A DNA stretch of 64,000 nucleotides from Candidatus Heimdallarchaeota archaeon (GCA_026702845.1 JADCLS010000021.1:36174-100173), one strand, 5' to 3'. Counted from the first letter of the stretch, positions 1 to 8,475 are shown. Translations and numbers: made by a program. Notes: a model not told the origin generated them from the letters alone.

Positions 1-2
1 GG

Positions 3-1070
3 TTAAATACTTCTCTCGCGAATCATCAAAGCTTAATTCATCATCTAAGAAACCAATATAGCCTCATGAATTATGCACAGAAGAATAACTTCAAGGATGT
101 GGCATTCACTCTTACAACATTCACTGAAACGATACGTTTATTCCTAACCCTGTACTCTAAAATCCGAAATCATAAATACTTGCTTGAACCTAGTGATTTA
201 TTCAACCCTGTTGATGATTTTCAGTTTATCTCAGCGATTATACGGTTTAAAGAGGAGCTTGATGGAATGGTTAAAGGAATTGCTGATTTCAGAGATGATC
301 CTGCAATCGATTTCGCAATGCACAATTATGAGGATTTCACTCTTATTCCAAACATTCTATACCATGTTCGTGAATTAATCATCTCTGACTACAGCGATAG
401 CAAATTAATCAGTTTTTGCAAAAATGATATTTCCAAGGTTCTAGAGTTCCTCGATAAACATGAAATGCCAGTAAATGAAATATCAGCTAGTAATCTCCAA
501 TACTTCATTTATATCACTGGTTTGCTAGGAGTTCATGAGAAGGATGATACTCAATTAGATGCCCTAGCTACCAAAATTAAACCCTTCTTCTCGGATGAAA
601 TGAAACAGACCTATCACAAGGTCTACGGGCATTACATTCAGAGTAAGTTGGCCATTGCATGTAAAGTGAGAAATAGAGAAAAAGTTGGTGAGATTGGGAA
701 TGAAATCCTGGAATTCTCCAAATTCCTGAGAGTGAAAGACAGACATTTCGTGGCATATCAGATTCTGGGTACGCTTGCCAAGCTGAGTAATGGTAGTTTA
801 AACGAGGCAGAGTTTAACGAATGGAAGGATAATATACTATCATTGAGTGGTGATTTCAGTAAAAATGAATTACTTCTAGATGAAATACAAGCTTATATGA
901 AAACACTAAGCAGTATCATATCAGGTGAAGTCGCTCAATATAATCTCAAAAAACTCAATAATCCAGATCCCTTTGATCCTGCCGTCAATTTAATACCCAA
1001 TTTTACTTGCATAGAGGATAAAAATATTCTATATATTCCCTTCAACATTGCAGCAGATAGCGTCTACTAA
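3..1070 (+). CDS. Helical-repeat protein, 5'-truncated by window edge
   Basis: The reading frame is open from the first bases of the window; the first in-frame ATG is at 66, but 21 sensible codons precede it with no stop and no promoter, so the true start probably lies outside. The visible product is alpha-helical, with pairs such as residues around KVYGHYIQSKLAIACKVRN that look like TPR-type helices. There is no signal peptide, membrane segment or catalytic motif in the visible part. I do not recognise a family. A TPR-like scaffold is inference from helix spacing only. It ends before a 245-bp gap leading to the MFS gene. Confidence 0.6.
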   Translation, partial: LNTSLANHQSLIHHLRNQYSLMNYAQKNNFKDVAFTLTTFTETIRLFLTLYSKIRNHKYLLEPSDLFNPVDDFQFISAIIRFKEELDGMVKGIADFRDDPAIDFAMHNYEDFTLIPNILYHVRELIISDYSDSKLISFCKNDISKVLEFLDKHEMPVNEISASNLQYFIYITGLLGVHEKDDTQLDALATKIKPFFSDEMKQTYHKVYGHYIQSKLAIACKVRNREKVGEIGNEILEFSKFLRVKDRHFVAYQILGTLAKLSNGSLNEAEFNEWKDNILSLSGDFSKNELLLDEIQAYMKTLSSIISGEVAQYNLKKLNNPDPFDPAVNLIPNFTCIEDKNILYIPFNIAADSVY

Positions 1071-1095
1071 TATAAAAAAAATCCCCCATCTCACC

Positions 1096-1169
1096 TTACC
1101 GTTCCCACAAATAGCAATATTTGTCAAGCTTTTTAACTTCTCACTCAGTCTCATTTTTGGGAATGGTAA
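1096..1169. repeat. Imperfect inverted repeat between genes
   Basis: TTACCGTTCCCA (1096-1107) and TGGGAATGGTAA (1158-1169) can pair over 12 positions with one G-T wobble, separated by 50 nt. A smaller hairpin AAATA/TATTT lies inside (1109-1122). It sits after the stop of the first gene and well upstream of the MFS promoter (TATA-like AAGTATATATG near 1280-1292). It could be a 3' end structure or a regulator site; nothing decides between these. Confidence 0.4.
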
Positions 1170-1315
1170 ATAGGAGCTTGAAAGTCAAGAATTTAATATT
1201 GGTATAGGAAAGGTAAGTTAATTGTCGATTTTAAGTTCAGTATATTACTAAATATCTATTTTATGCTGTTGGACACCTTAGATAAGTATATATGCCGAAT
1301 TGAGAAAAGGTATTC

Positions 1316-2620
1316 ATGGATGACACTATTGTCGAGAGCCAGACTGTAGATGAGGAACAATTGAGTATTGAAGAATTAATTACTACTCATACCTTTTCTC
1401 GACCAATAAATAAGGCCAGCATTAGCGTTGCAGCCCTGCAGACGAATGCATTGTCATTGATAGAAATGTTTACGCAGTATCTGGCAATAATGAGAGGATC
1501 AACTGGTGTTATTCAAGGACTAATAGTTTCAGTGCGACAGTTAGGTACGGCATTACTCCAGCCATTCTGGGGCTATCTCTCCGATACATATGGAAGACGA
1601 AGGTTCATGGCCATCGGATTACTTATTATTGCCTTCATGGGAGTCTTACTACCGATCATGCCAACAGCTGAACTTGTACTCCTCTTAGTAGCAATACAGG
1701 CTATGTTTGGCACCATGATCACCCCCTCCTATAATGCATGGATTGGTGATAGAACAAATGTAGGTGATCGAGCACGAATCTATGGAACATTATCGATGAT
1801 CGGAGTATGGAGTGGAGTGGTTGTGAATCTTGGAATTAGTTTCTATATGGATTTCAAAGATCCTGATCTCCAAAATGTGGAAACATTGCGATTTCCAATG
1901 AATTTGGCAGCAATATTTGCGATTTGTGGATCAATTGCCGTTTTCTTCCTCTCAGCAGAAAGACAAGTGAAGTTAAAATTCAGGAGTACCCAATCAAGAT
2001 ACAAAAAGATCATCACCCATTTTCGACTGCTAAATGATAAATTTAAACGTTTACTGCTAGTTGAAGGAACCTTCTATTTTGCTTGGGCTGCAGCCTGGCC
2101 ATTATTCTCCTATGCACAGTTTGATGTTGCCAAATCATGGCTAGACATAGCAGTATATGCATTATTCTCTTCAATACCTGCAGGATTTTCCTACTTCTAT
2201 GGAGGAAAGCTAGCTGATAGAATTGGGTACAGAAAGATTTTAAGAATTACTAGACCCGTTCTTATCCTTCCCCCTATTACAGCATCTTTGGCAGTGTACT
2301 ATAACTCTGTATATTTCATCTGGATGGGGCAGTTACTGGTAGGATCTACTCTAGGTGCGGCCACAGTATCTATAAATAGTCTAATTATGGAATATTCTGG
2401 TGAGAATCAGCGAGCATCCTACTTATCAATCCATTTAATGGTCGTAGGGATTATTGGTTTTCTATCCTCTACCATTACAGGATTATTACTGCAATTATTT
2501 TCAGGTAATAGCAGACCATCAGATCAAGTACTCATTTCGTTGCTTGTTGGTGTCTCGATTATGAGATTCTTTGCTCAATTTGGGTATTACTTTCTGCCTA
2601 AACCAGACTCAATAACTTGA
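1316..2620 (+). CDS. MFS transporter, drug-exporter-like
   Basis: This 434-residue protein is a 12-helix major facilitator. After a 40-residue acidic cytoplasmic N-terminus it shows the loop 2-3 signature GYLSDTYGRRR (about residue 87), and the second half repeats it as GGKLADRIGYRK. These motifs define MFS secondary transporters, which move small solutes using an ion gradient in the cytoplasmic membrane. The substrate cannot be read from sequence; the DHA1-like drug-efflux group is the closest general type. A TATA-like AAGTATATATG about 30 nt before the ATG suggests a nearly leaderless transcript. No partner gene overlaps it. Confidence 0.85.
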   Translation: MDDTIVESQTVDEEQLSIEELITTHTFSRPINKASISVAALQTNALSLIEMFTQYLAIMRGSTGVIQGLIVSVRQLGTALLQPFWGYLSDTYGRRRFMAIGLLIIAFMGVLLPIMPTAELVLLLVAIQAMFGTMITPSYNAWIGDRTNVGDRARIYGTLSMIGVWSGVVVNLGISFYMDFKDPDLQNVETLRFPMNLAAIFAICGSIAVFFLSAERQVKLKFRSTQSRYKKIITHFRLLNDKFKRLLLVEGTFYFAWAAAWPLFSYAQFDVAKSWLDIAVYALFSSIPAGFSYFYGGKLADRIGYRKILRITRPVLILPPITASLAVYYNSVYFIWMGQLLVGSTLGAATVSINSLIMEYSGENQRASYLSIHLMVVGIIGFLSSTITGLLLQLFSGNSRPSDQVLISLLVGVSIMRFFAQFGYYFLPKPDSIT

Positions 2621-2674
2621 CGAAGAAAGCTTACTCAAATGCTAGATATTAATAGGTGGATAATCAGCAGATAA

Positions 2675-3367
2675 ATGATGAACCTTGAAATTACTATGGT
2701 ATCTGGCGAGAAGAAACAGATGAATGTAAAAGGTATCTTATTTGATCTTGATGGAACATTAATAGATTCTCTTGACCTACACATTGAGAGTTTTCAGTGG
2801 ATTTTGGAGAGGTTAGGCAAGACAGTCCCGACAGATGATTTGGAGAAATTGATGGGCTTAACACCACAAGATATCATTGGTAAGTATTTTGCAGATCTAC
2901 CACGAGAGATCCTCCTGGATGCTGCTAATATCAAGGAAAATTACTTGGGGATGATTATTCAACAAGTTTATGTATACCCAGGTATTGCATTATTCCTCAA
3001 GAAATTGGGGGAAAGAGGGATAAAACGGGTGGTGATTTCCAGCACTCACAAAAAACTAGTGAAAAAACTACTAGAAAAGGCAGACCTATTGCAGTATATT
3101 GATGATATTGTCAGCGGAGATGAGGTAATCAATGGTAAACCTGATCCGGAGCCATTTTTACTGGGGAAGAATAAGTTAGGATTGCAAGTAACTGAGGTTA
3201 TAGGCATTGGTGATAGTATTCACGATGCAGAATCATGTAGAGCTGGAGGCATCAGCTTCCTGGGGATCTTAACTGGTAAGACTTCCCGAGAGAAATTTAT
3301 TTCTCATGGATTTCATGATGTTATTTCCAATATTGATGGAATTACTATAATTGAAAATCAAGATTAA
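2675..3367 (+). CDS. HAD-superfamily phosphatase (phosphoglycolate phosphatase/beta-PGM type)
   Basis: All four HAD motifs are present: FDLDGTLIDS (nucleophile D24, acid/base D26), ISSTHKK (motif II Ser/Thr), the Lys in GKPDPEPF (motif III) and IGDSIHDAESCRAGG (motif IV). A helical C1 cap lies between motifs I and II, as in phosphoglycolate phosphatase and beta-phosphoglucomutase. It should hydrolyse or transfer a phosphate on a small soluble metabolite; the exact substrate is not visible. Most relatives start close to the nucleophile, so the Met at 2720 (MNVKGILFDLDG) is an alternative start. A TATA-like GATATTAATA at about 2645 supports the upstream ATG. Confidence 0.85.
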   Translation: MMNLEITMVSGEKKQMNVKGILFDLDGTLIDSLDLHIESFQWILERLGKTVPTDDLEKLMGLTPQDIIGKYFADLPREILLDAANIKENYLGMIIQQVYVYPGIALFLKKLGERGIKRVVISSTHKKLVKKLLEKADLLQYIDDIVSGDEVINGKPDPEPFLLGKNKLGLQVTEVIGIGDSIHDAESCRAGGISFLGILTGKTSREKFISHGFHDVISNIDGITIIENQD

Positions 3368-3469
3368 CCCATGGGTGTATGCCCTACACTTCGCCTATAG
3401 AACCTTCACCATGACTGTCACGTTTACTTATATATACTTTGACACATATATTGTATAGAGGTAATTACT

Positions 3470-3724
3470 ATGTGTGAAGATGAATACCACTTTGAACAAT
3501 TCGGCGAGAACCTCGCTAAAATGATTAACACCACCATCAAAAATAGTATGAAGATGGCGTTTAAAATGCCTAAAGTCAAGATACATGTACCAGATTTCAG
3601 TCATTTTGAGGATATGGATTGTAATTTAGGGGATCTTGGTGAACAAATCGGAGAAACCATTGAGTGTGTCATGGAAACCGTTGAAGAAATTCTAGAATCA
3701 GTTTTTGATCAATTCGATGATTAA
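3470..3724 (+). CDS. Small acidic protein of unknown function
   Basis: An 84-residue soluble protein with a basic, Met-rich middle (residues 20-40, MKMAFKMPKVKIHV) and a strongly acidic C-terminal helix ending EEILESVFDQFDD. Three Cys are scattered and form no CxxC pair. The gene is well supported: a TATA-like CTTATATATAC about 45 nt upstream and a GAGGT Shine-Dalgarno eight bases before the ATG. I recognise no family. The alternating Gly/Ile-rich GEQIGETIE helix suggests an oligomerising amphipathic helix, which is inference. Confidence 0.65.
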   Translation: MCEDEYHFEQFGENLAKMINTTIKNSMKMAFKMPKVKIHVPDFSHFEDMDCNLGDLGEQIGETIECVMETVEEILESVFDQFDD

Positions 3725-3904
3725 TATCGGGATGCTGTATTACTCAAGTAGAGATCACAAATGGCTTGTATATTTTCTGGAATTATGAAGTCCGTGTTCT
3801 AGTTCAACTGTAACTAGATCATATCATTACAAGAAATCAAGTTTTACATCTTTAATTCTTTGATTTCCCATAATGTATTTATTAACACAAGCAACTGAGA
3901 TATT

Positions 3905-4849
3905 ATGGATGGTAATACATCCTCTTCTCGGGCTGAAAATGAGCAGGATACATACAAGGATCATTCAGATTATTATTATCTAATCATTGGCTCTTTAATA
4001 CTTATTATGCCCTTGATTCTCATTAGGATTCTTACTGATACAGATGATTTATTCACTGATACAACATTTGCCAGCGATGGATTTGTGTTTATCGCCAGTA
4101 CAGGAATTCTAACAAGGCTATTGTTGAGAAGTTCATTACGAGTGACAGTACGAGCTGGGATTAGAGGGGGATTGAGAGCAAGTGGGAGAACTGCAATTAG
4201 GAGTGCAATTAAGGATAGGAGTAGAATCCTTGGTAAATCATTTCTTGCGAGATATTCTAAAAGGTTATTCTCAGAGGAACAATACTCTCAATCATTACAG
4301 GAGAATCTCATCAAGCTGGTGTTTACCATGATTACTCTTGTTGGTTCATTTATGATGGTTACATATTTTTATGAAGGAAAAATTTACTTCTTGACAAGTT
4401 TAATTGTACTTATCCCAATTGGTATAATCTTCTTATTCGAATATATTATATCTGAACGAATCAAAGCTGATTACAATTTCTATTTCACCTTTGATGGTCT
4501 AATTCTTCAACTGATTTTTTCTTTGGGGATGTCATTTATCCCACTGGCTAATGATACCTTCATTGACGAGGATAAGGAGAAGAAGGCTTATGTATCAATT
4601 GGTGGCTGGCTGGGAATATTGATTCTCTCAGTGATTTCGATACTTATGTTTAATTTTACTGGATTGGAATTTTTTGACTGGTTACGCAATTTCAGCCTCC
4701 TATTTCTCCTTGTTATCTCGATACCTATTGATCCCCTGGAGGGAAAGGATATCTACGATTGGAAACCTTGGTTTGGTGTTATGGTCCTAGCCATTTCTTT
4801 GATTCTCAGTCTTTTTTTCATTGGAGAAGAATTCTCTTTGTATATCTGA
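3905..4849 (+). CDS. Polytopic membrane protein with an 11-fold basic tetrad repeat
   Basis: The 314-residue product has one hydrophobic segment near residues 25-42, a weaker one around 58-70, and about five more from residue 138 to the C-terminus. Between them lies a striking stretch: from R71 to K111 a basic residue occurs at every fourth position (71, 75, 79, 83, 87, 91, 95, 99, 103, 107, 111), spaced by small or aliphatic residues. This would make a long amphipathic helix with a basic stripe, probably lying along the membrane; that is inference. It resembles no transporter I know. The next gene follows after 9 nt with its own Shine-Dalgarno, so the two probably act together. Confidence 0.7.
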   Translation: MDGNTSSSRAENEQDTYKDHSDYYYLIIGSLILIMPLILIRILTDTDDLFTDTTFASDGFVFIASTGILTRLLLRSSLRVTVRAGIRGGLRASGRTAIRSAIKDRSRILGKSFLARYSKRLFSEEQYSQSLQENLIKLVFTMITLVGSFMMVTYFYEGKIYFLTSLIVLIPIGIIFLFEYIISERIKADYNFYFTFDGLILQLIFSLGMSFIPLANDTFIDEDKEKKAYVSIGGWLGILILSVISILMFNFTGLEFFDWLRNFSLLFLLVISIPIDPLEGKDIYDWKPWFGVMVLAISLILSLFFIGEEFSLYI

Positions 4850-4858
4850 GGTGATCTA

Positions 4859-5707
4859 ATGGAAGATGAGAAGGTTTCAATAAAAAGGAATAGATCCACA
4901 GTATCCATCGGGCTACCTGTAGTTATGATTATGATCTGGGCGATTGCATACCAGTTACTCATATTGGATATTGGAATTATTCAGCTGGTACCCAATTTTG
5001 TGAATTTCTTTACCAGCCTCTTGACAGATGGTTTTCTGATAGTTGCCATAGGTATAATGTTAGTGGGTATTTATGCCATTTTCATCACCTATTTCGAATT
5101 TCTCAGTGATCCATTTGGTTTCTCCAAAATGGAACAAATATGGAGATCTGAAGCTGGAAATTTCAGCATCAGACGTTTCGTGATGAAAGTGCATGACATC
5201 GACAAGATGAATAATCCAACCTCTCCTATACCCTCCTCGACTAAATCTGTCTTGATTTCTCTGATTCTGTACTATTTTGTAAATTTCACAGCATATTTTA
5301 TCTTGATTGAGATTTTTTTCCTTGAGATATTTGGTGCTGCTGGACAATTAGATACATTTTCCACAGAAAACGAGATTTTCTTGCCAATTATCGTTGCAGC
5401 CATCCCAATTGGTCTGAGGATCACAGCACTTGCAGGATGGCATCATGTGGAGAAGTATGCTGAGATGCTTACTGAATTGATCTACTTCTTCCTGTTACTA
5501 GGTATGTTATCAACCATATTTGAGACAAGTATTGCATCATTTGCAGATTTATTACGTGAAACTGGAGGCATTGGAAGGTTTATGGCACTTCTTCTCTATC
5601 TTGCCATCCTACCGATCATATTTGAGATCACATACTGGTTGAACATCCAAAGAAAGGAGCAAGAAGTCAATGATTCCTTGGAGGATCAACCCATGGAATC
5701 TGAATAA
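4859..5707 (+). CDS. Polytopic membrane protein, partner of the tetrad-repeat protein
   Basis: A 282-residue membrane protein with about six hydrophobic segments and a soluble acidic tail (residues 260-282). It starts 9 nt after the preceding membrane protein, with GAGGTG six bases before the ATG, so it is almost certainly co-transcribed. Between the second and third hydrophobic segments lies a polar loop (residues about 80-120) carrying FSIRRFVMKVHDIDKM. I see no transport signature, enzyme motif or signal peptide, and cannot assign a family. A two-subunit membrane complex is the simplest inference from the arrangement. Confidence 0.7.
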   Translation: MEDEKVSIKRNRSTVSIGLPVVMIMIWAIAYQLLILDIGIIQLVPNFVNFFTSLLTDGFLIVAIGIMLVGIYAIFITYFEFLSDPFGFSKMEQIWRSEAGNFSIRRFVMKVHDIDKMNNPTSPIPSSTKSVLISLILYYFVNFTAYFILIEIFFLEIFGAAGQLDTFSTENEIFLPIIVAAIPIGLRITALAGWHHVEKYAEMLTELIYFFLLLGMLSTIFETSIASFADLLRETGGIGRFMALLLYLAILPIIFEITYWLNIQRKEQEVNDSLEDQPMESE

Positions 5708-5841
5708 GAAGATGATGAGTTTGTTTTTGAAAATTGCGCATAATTGAGGCTAAATGAAAATGTATAGATTTCCAGTGAAGATATATCAAAATTGACCATT
5801 CGTGCTAGTACCTATTTATTTTAGAGATCAATCAGTTAAAT

Positions 5842-6150
5842 ATGCGATACAGAGAAGCTCAAGTTGAAGATATTCCAGATATAATTTCCTTATGGAAGAT
5901 TTATTTCTCCAATAGTGAACTTTCCAATAATTACGAGATTACTAAAAGTGAGGAGAAAAATTATAATAAAGAACTACGAGATCATATCCGCAACCCCAGA
6001 GGTATAGTATTGATTGCTGAGAAAGATGATCTCAGAGGATATACCTTTGCACATATCAAAAACCGTGGTCCTGTATTTCCAGATAGATTCTATGGTTATC
6101 TGGTAGATATCGTGATCCATCCCGACTATGTATTTCGATTTTTTATTTAA
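5842..6150 (+). pseudogene. Truncated GNAT acetyltransferase
   Basis: The 102 residues begin like a complete GNAT enzyme (MRYREAQVEDIPDIISLWK, then the beta2-beta4 region with RGIVLIAEKDD and GYTFAHIKNRG) and reach VDIVIHPDY. At exactly this point relatives continue with the acetyl-CoA pyrophosphate loop (Arg/Gln-x-x-Gly-x-Gly/Ala). Here the frame instead reads VFRFFI and stops. Neither of the other two forward frames supplies the missing motif before the next gene begins 20 nt later. Without motif A and the C-terminal half it should not bind acetyl-CoA, so a deletion remnant is likely. A TATA-like element near 5812 is retained. Confidence 0.6.
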
Positions 6151-6175
6151 AAACTAAATCACTCTTCAATTGATA

Positions 6176-6475
6176 ATGAATATTATTCATCAGTTTAATG
6201 AAGGATTGCAATGTATCACCAGGCAAGATTATGATCAAGCTATAGATCACTTCACTGAATGTGTTAATGAGGAACCAGATCTTGTTTCAGCACATATGCA
6301 TCTTGTTGATAGTTACTGGGAAAAAGGAGTGATCATGGAAAAACACTTGAATGTTTTATTCGAATACATCCCCATGGAAAAACTGGATAAGAAGTATATT
6401 GAACTAAAAATCAAATGCCTTAAGGATAGGGGAGCACTAGACATTATTAATTACTTACAGACATATATCCTTTAA
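6176..6475 (+). CDS. Short TPR-like protein
   Basis: About 99 residues (an ATG two codons upstream at 6170 is possible). Residues 5-40 read as one tetratricopeptide repeat: FNEGLQCITRQDYDQAIDHF followed by TECVNEEPDLVSAHMHLVDSYW, with the Gly-Ala-Phe type spacing of TPR helices. The second half is a looser helical pair. A single repeat is too short for a full TPR superhelix, so it may be a small adaptor or the surviving end of a larger protein; it follows directly on the truncated acetyltransferase, which favours a rearranged locus. The stop codon overlaps the convergent gene by four bases. Confidence 0.55.
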   Translation: MNIIHQFNEGLQCITRQDYDQAIDHFTECVNEEPDLVSAHMHLVDSYWEKGVIMEKHLNVLFEYIPMEKLDKKYIELKIKCLKDRGALDIINYLQTYIL

Positions 6476-6819
6476 TTACACTTCAGCAGTTCCTTCTGAT
6501 AGGAAATAGACCGATATTCAATTCTTTTTAGAGATAAGTACAAAGACTCTCTTGGTATTTGTGAATTAAATCGTGATTTGGTGGAATAGTAAACCTTCAG
6601 CATATGAATGATGTCTAGACAAAGTAATCGGAGGAAGGAAAACACATATTCCATTGCAGGATCGATATTATTTACAAATAATTCTGGATATTTCTCTCCA
6701 TCACGTTCCATCCTTTCTTCAACCATTATTTTCTCTTGATATGATACTACCTCAATCTCATAAAGCTCGTTAAGTATCAAAATGCTCTGAGGAATGATTT
6801 CTGTTAGTTGAAGTTGCAT
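6472..6819 (-). CDS. Hypothetical helical protein
   Basis: 115 residues, predicted largely helical, with no membrane segment long enough to span, no Cys-rich motif and no signal peptide. The N-terminus is hydrophobic and leucine-rich (QSILILNELYEIEVVSYQEKI) and the middle contains PAMEYVFSFLRLLCLDIIHML. Its stop overlaps the stop of the convergent TPR-like gene. I recognise no family. Two ATGs sit next to each other at the start (one four bases upstream out of frame), so the start is not in serious doubt. Confidence 0.5.
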   Translation of the reverse strand: MQLQLTEIIPQSILILNELYEIEVVSYQEKIMVEERMERDGEKYPELFVNNIDPAMEYVFSFLRLLCLDIIHMLKVYYSTKSRFNSQIPRESLYLSLKRIEYRSISYQKELLKCN

Positions 6820-6923
6820 CCATGGGGAATCAAGTTCAGAACTATATTAAATTAAGCCATAGGAGTACATGAAGTCGAATAATTTTATGAATAATTTTAT
6901 CAAGGTTAAAGGTAGCCTAATGT

Positions 6924-7784
6924 TCAAAATCTAATAGTCACAGGTCCACTTGCGGTAAAAGTGGTCATCCTCTTGGAATGGGCCAATTCGTACTCCTCCT
7001 CCCAGCATTCCTGCTCTCTTTTCTGATATATTAGCTCCTTCTCACCATCCTTGTACACCTTCCCACCAATGGCACCATTGATCGCAATATGTGACTTCAA
7101 CAATCCTAGAATTAGCACCACCATCTGCTCATCAGTCCAGTTATCAGAAATAGATGCCTGTTGGATGTAGCAGAAATTGGCCTTAGATGCTTTACCAGGT
7201 ATTCCAGCACCTGAGTAATGACCTTTGGTGAAACGACCGATCACAGTTACTTCAGGTAGATCTGTAATTTTATCCAGATTATTCACGGCCCAGATCTCAG
7301 AGTAGTTGGTGAGGTAATTGAGTTCAAATCCATCACAATCCTGTGTTTTGTGTTCCGCTGCATTGATAAGTCTTGACAGGGCATAGCCCTCATGAACATC
7401 TTGTCCATAATATCTCAATTTGATATTCTGTTTATATGCAGTCTTGATGAAGCTTGTACCAATATCTTCAACTGCTGCAAATATAGCCTTCATTCTATCC
7501 ATGGTTTTGTAATTTCTCAGAGTATGTATGAGGAAATTGGCTTGAGTGCCTCCCAGTTTCTTTAGTATAGCTGCAAATCTAAGAGAGAATTTAGCTCCTT
7601 CCATGTAACCCACAGTCATATCTGAGGATGTGTTTCCAGATCTATGTCCATCAAGGATAAGATAGGGAGAGAGATGTTTGAGTTCCATCAGATCCTCAAT
7701 ACTCATACCCAATTTATCCAGGGTCTCGAGGAGAAATAGCTTGAATGTCTCCTCCTTCTTGTCTACAAAAGTAATTTTTGACAT
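6924..7784 (-). CDS. Divergent cis-prenyltransferase (UppS/DHDDS)-like protein
   Basis: 286 residues matching the order of landmarks in undecaprenyl/dehydrodolichyl diphosphate synthases: YLILDGHRSG at 41-50 (for the usual M-D-G-N-R-R diphosphate site), a GG-x-x-N-FLIHTLRNY strand near 78-92, NIKLRYYGQ at 120-128, FELNYLTNYSEI at 153-164 (for LNIAxNYGGR), LPEVTVIGR at 177-184 and SKANFCYIQQASISDNW at 200-216 (for the SNF-W-Q-YxE-YFxxxxWPD end). The family condenses isopentenyl diphosphate onto an allylic primer to make cis-polyprenyl lipid carriers. D45 and R184 remain, but the second C-terminal Arg of the RxxxxxR/SNF motif is replaced by Lys, so activity or substrate may differ. A TATA-like TTTAAATATA lies just upstream. 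Confidence 0.55.
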   Translation of the reverse strand: MSKITFVDKKEETFKLFLLETLDKLGMSIEDLMELKHLSPYLILDGHRSGNTSSDMTVGYMEGAKFSLRFAAILKKLGGTQANFLIHTLRNYKTMDRMKAIFAAVEDIGTSFIKTAYKQNIKLRYYGQDVHEGYALSRLINAAEHKTQDCDGFELNYLTNYSEIWAVNNLDKITDLPEVTVIGRFTKGHYSGAGIPGKASKANFCYIQQASISDNWTDEQMVVLILGLLKSHIAINGAIGGKVYKDGEKELIYQKREQECWEEEYELAHSKRMTTFTASGPVTIRF

Positions 7785-7873
7785 CTACGAAATATACAGT
7801 AGTTTTTATATTTAAACAAAAAAATTTGCTAGTGAGTTTAGATTTGAAAAATAGGACCTATAATAAGTGATTA

Positions 7874-8080
7874 TTAGGATATTGTTTTGAAATATGATAA
7901 AAGTAAGAGAACTACTATTATAATTACGATTAATGAAAGTATGATAAGCCAATCTTTATTGGTTTCTACCTTGATATCTGTCTCAACCTCTCTATCAAAA
8001 TGTATGTTGATGATCTTGTTCCTGTAAAATTCAACTGTCGCACCATATGAGATCTCCGAGGAACTATTAACCACATCCAC
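7874..8080 (-). CDS. C-terminally membrane-anchored fragment, start uncertain
   Basis: The only initiation-type codon is a GTG at 8080, giving 68 residues that end in one membrane helix (DWLIILSLIVIIIVVLLLL) and a short basic tail. However, the same frame is open for another 42 codons upstream (to 8206) and reads like an extracellular domain, including GYTVFQRTITYSF and NLYLVVDVVNSS. No ATG, GTG or TTG occurs in that extension. So the sequence is either a short tail-anchored protein or, more likely, the 3' part of a secreted, membrane-anchored protein that lost its start. The structured RNA candidate lies directly upstream, and a signal-peptide gene lies beyond that. Confidence 0.4.
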   Translation of the reverse strand: MDVVNSSSEISYGATVEFYRNKIINIHFDREVETDIKVETNKDWLIILSLIVIIIVVLLLLSYFKTIS

Positions 8081-8206
8081 AACTAAGTAAAGGTTACCTT
8101 CAGAACCATTCCCACCTTGATTTGGAAATGAATATGTAATTGTTCTCTGGAATACTGTATATCCATGATCTATTTTCTGACAAAATATTTTGTTTTGCCT
8201 GTTAGT

Positions 8207-8475
8207 TCATTCTAACCAGTTGTCGCCAACACTCAATCGAGTTGTTTAGAATGTTGTACTAAAGTACGGTTCCTATGTCCCACTACTCGAGATGGGGCTT
8301 CCAGGCTTTCTGGCAGATCATCCGCTAACTTACGTTGCATTTACCAGTCGTTCTTTCGAACTTATAGACTTCTCTTGCGAGCTTTTGGAATCTTAATCGC
8401 TTTTCCGTACTCTAGGAGTGACAGGGAAGAAGTTTCCTAGTCCATTATCCTCCAATCATTCGATTTAGAGGATGA
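8207..8475 (-). ncRNA. Structured RNA candidate of unknown class
   Basis: This non-coding block is about 44% G+C, clearly above its surroundings, and folds well on the minus strand. Pairings visible by eye: AUCCUC with GAGGAU (8447-8473) around an inner AAUC/GAUU stem; CUAGGA with UCCUAG; a long-range AGUACGG/CCGUACU pair (8405-8411 with 8263-8269); GUUC-GAAA-GAAC with a GNRA tetraloop (8350-8361) inside an AGUC/GACU stem; CCCA/UGGG; and CAUUCUAA/UUAGAAUG (8246-8253 with 8208-8215). A TATA-like TTTATATA at about 8493-8500 is correctly placed for a transcript starting near 8472. It lacks the tRNA T-arm, and I could not fit RNase P or SRP RNA landmarks. An intron or other insertion is possible because gene parts flank it. 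Confidence 0.55.

Noticed and set aside
3799..3817. Small hairpin CTAGTT-CAACTGT-AACTAG after the small acidic gene
   Set aside because: Only six pairs with no T-run; short inverted repeats like this are common in AT-rich DNA.
8207..8475. RNase P, SRP or group I intron identity for the structured RNA
   Set aside because: I could not find the RNase P GGAAAGUCC-type element, the SRP domain IV loop, or a convincing P7/S element; the class is left open.
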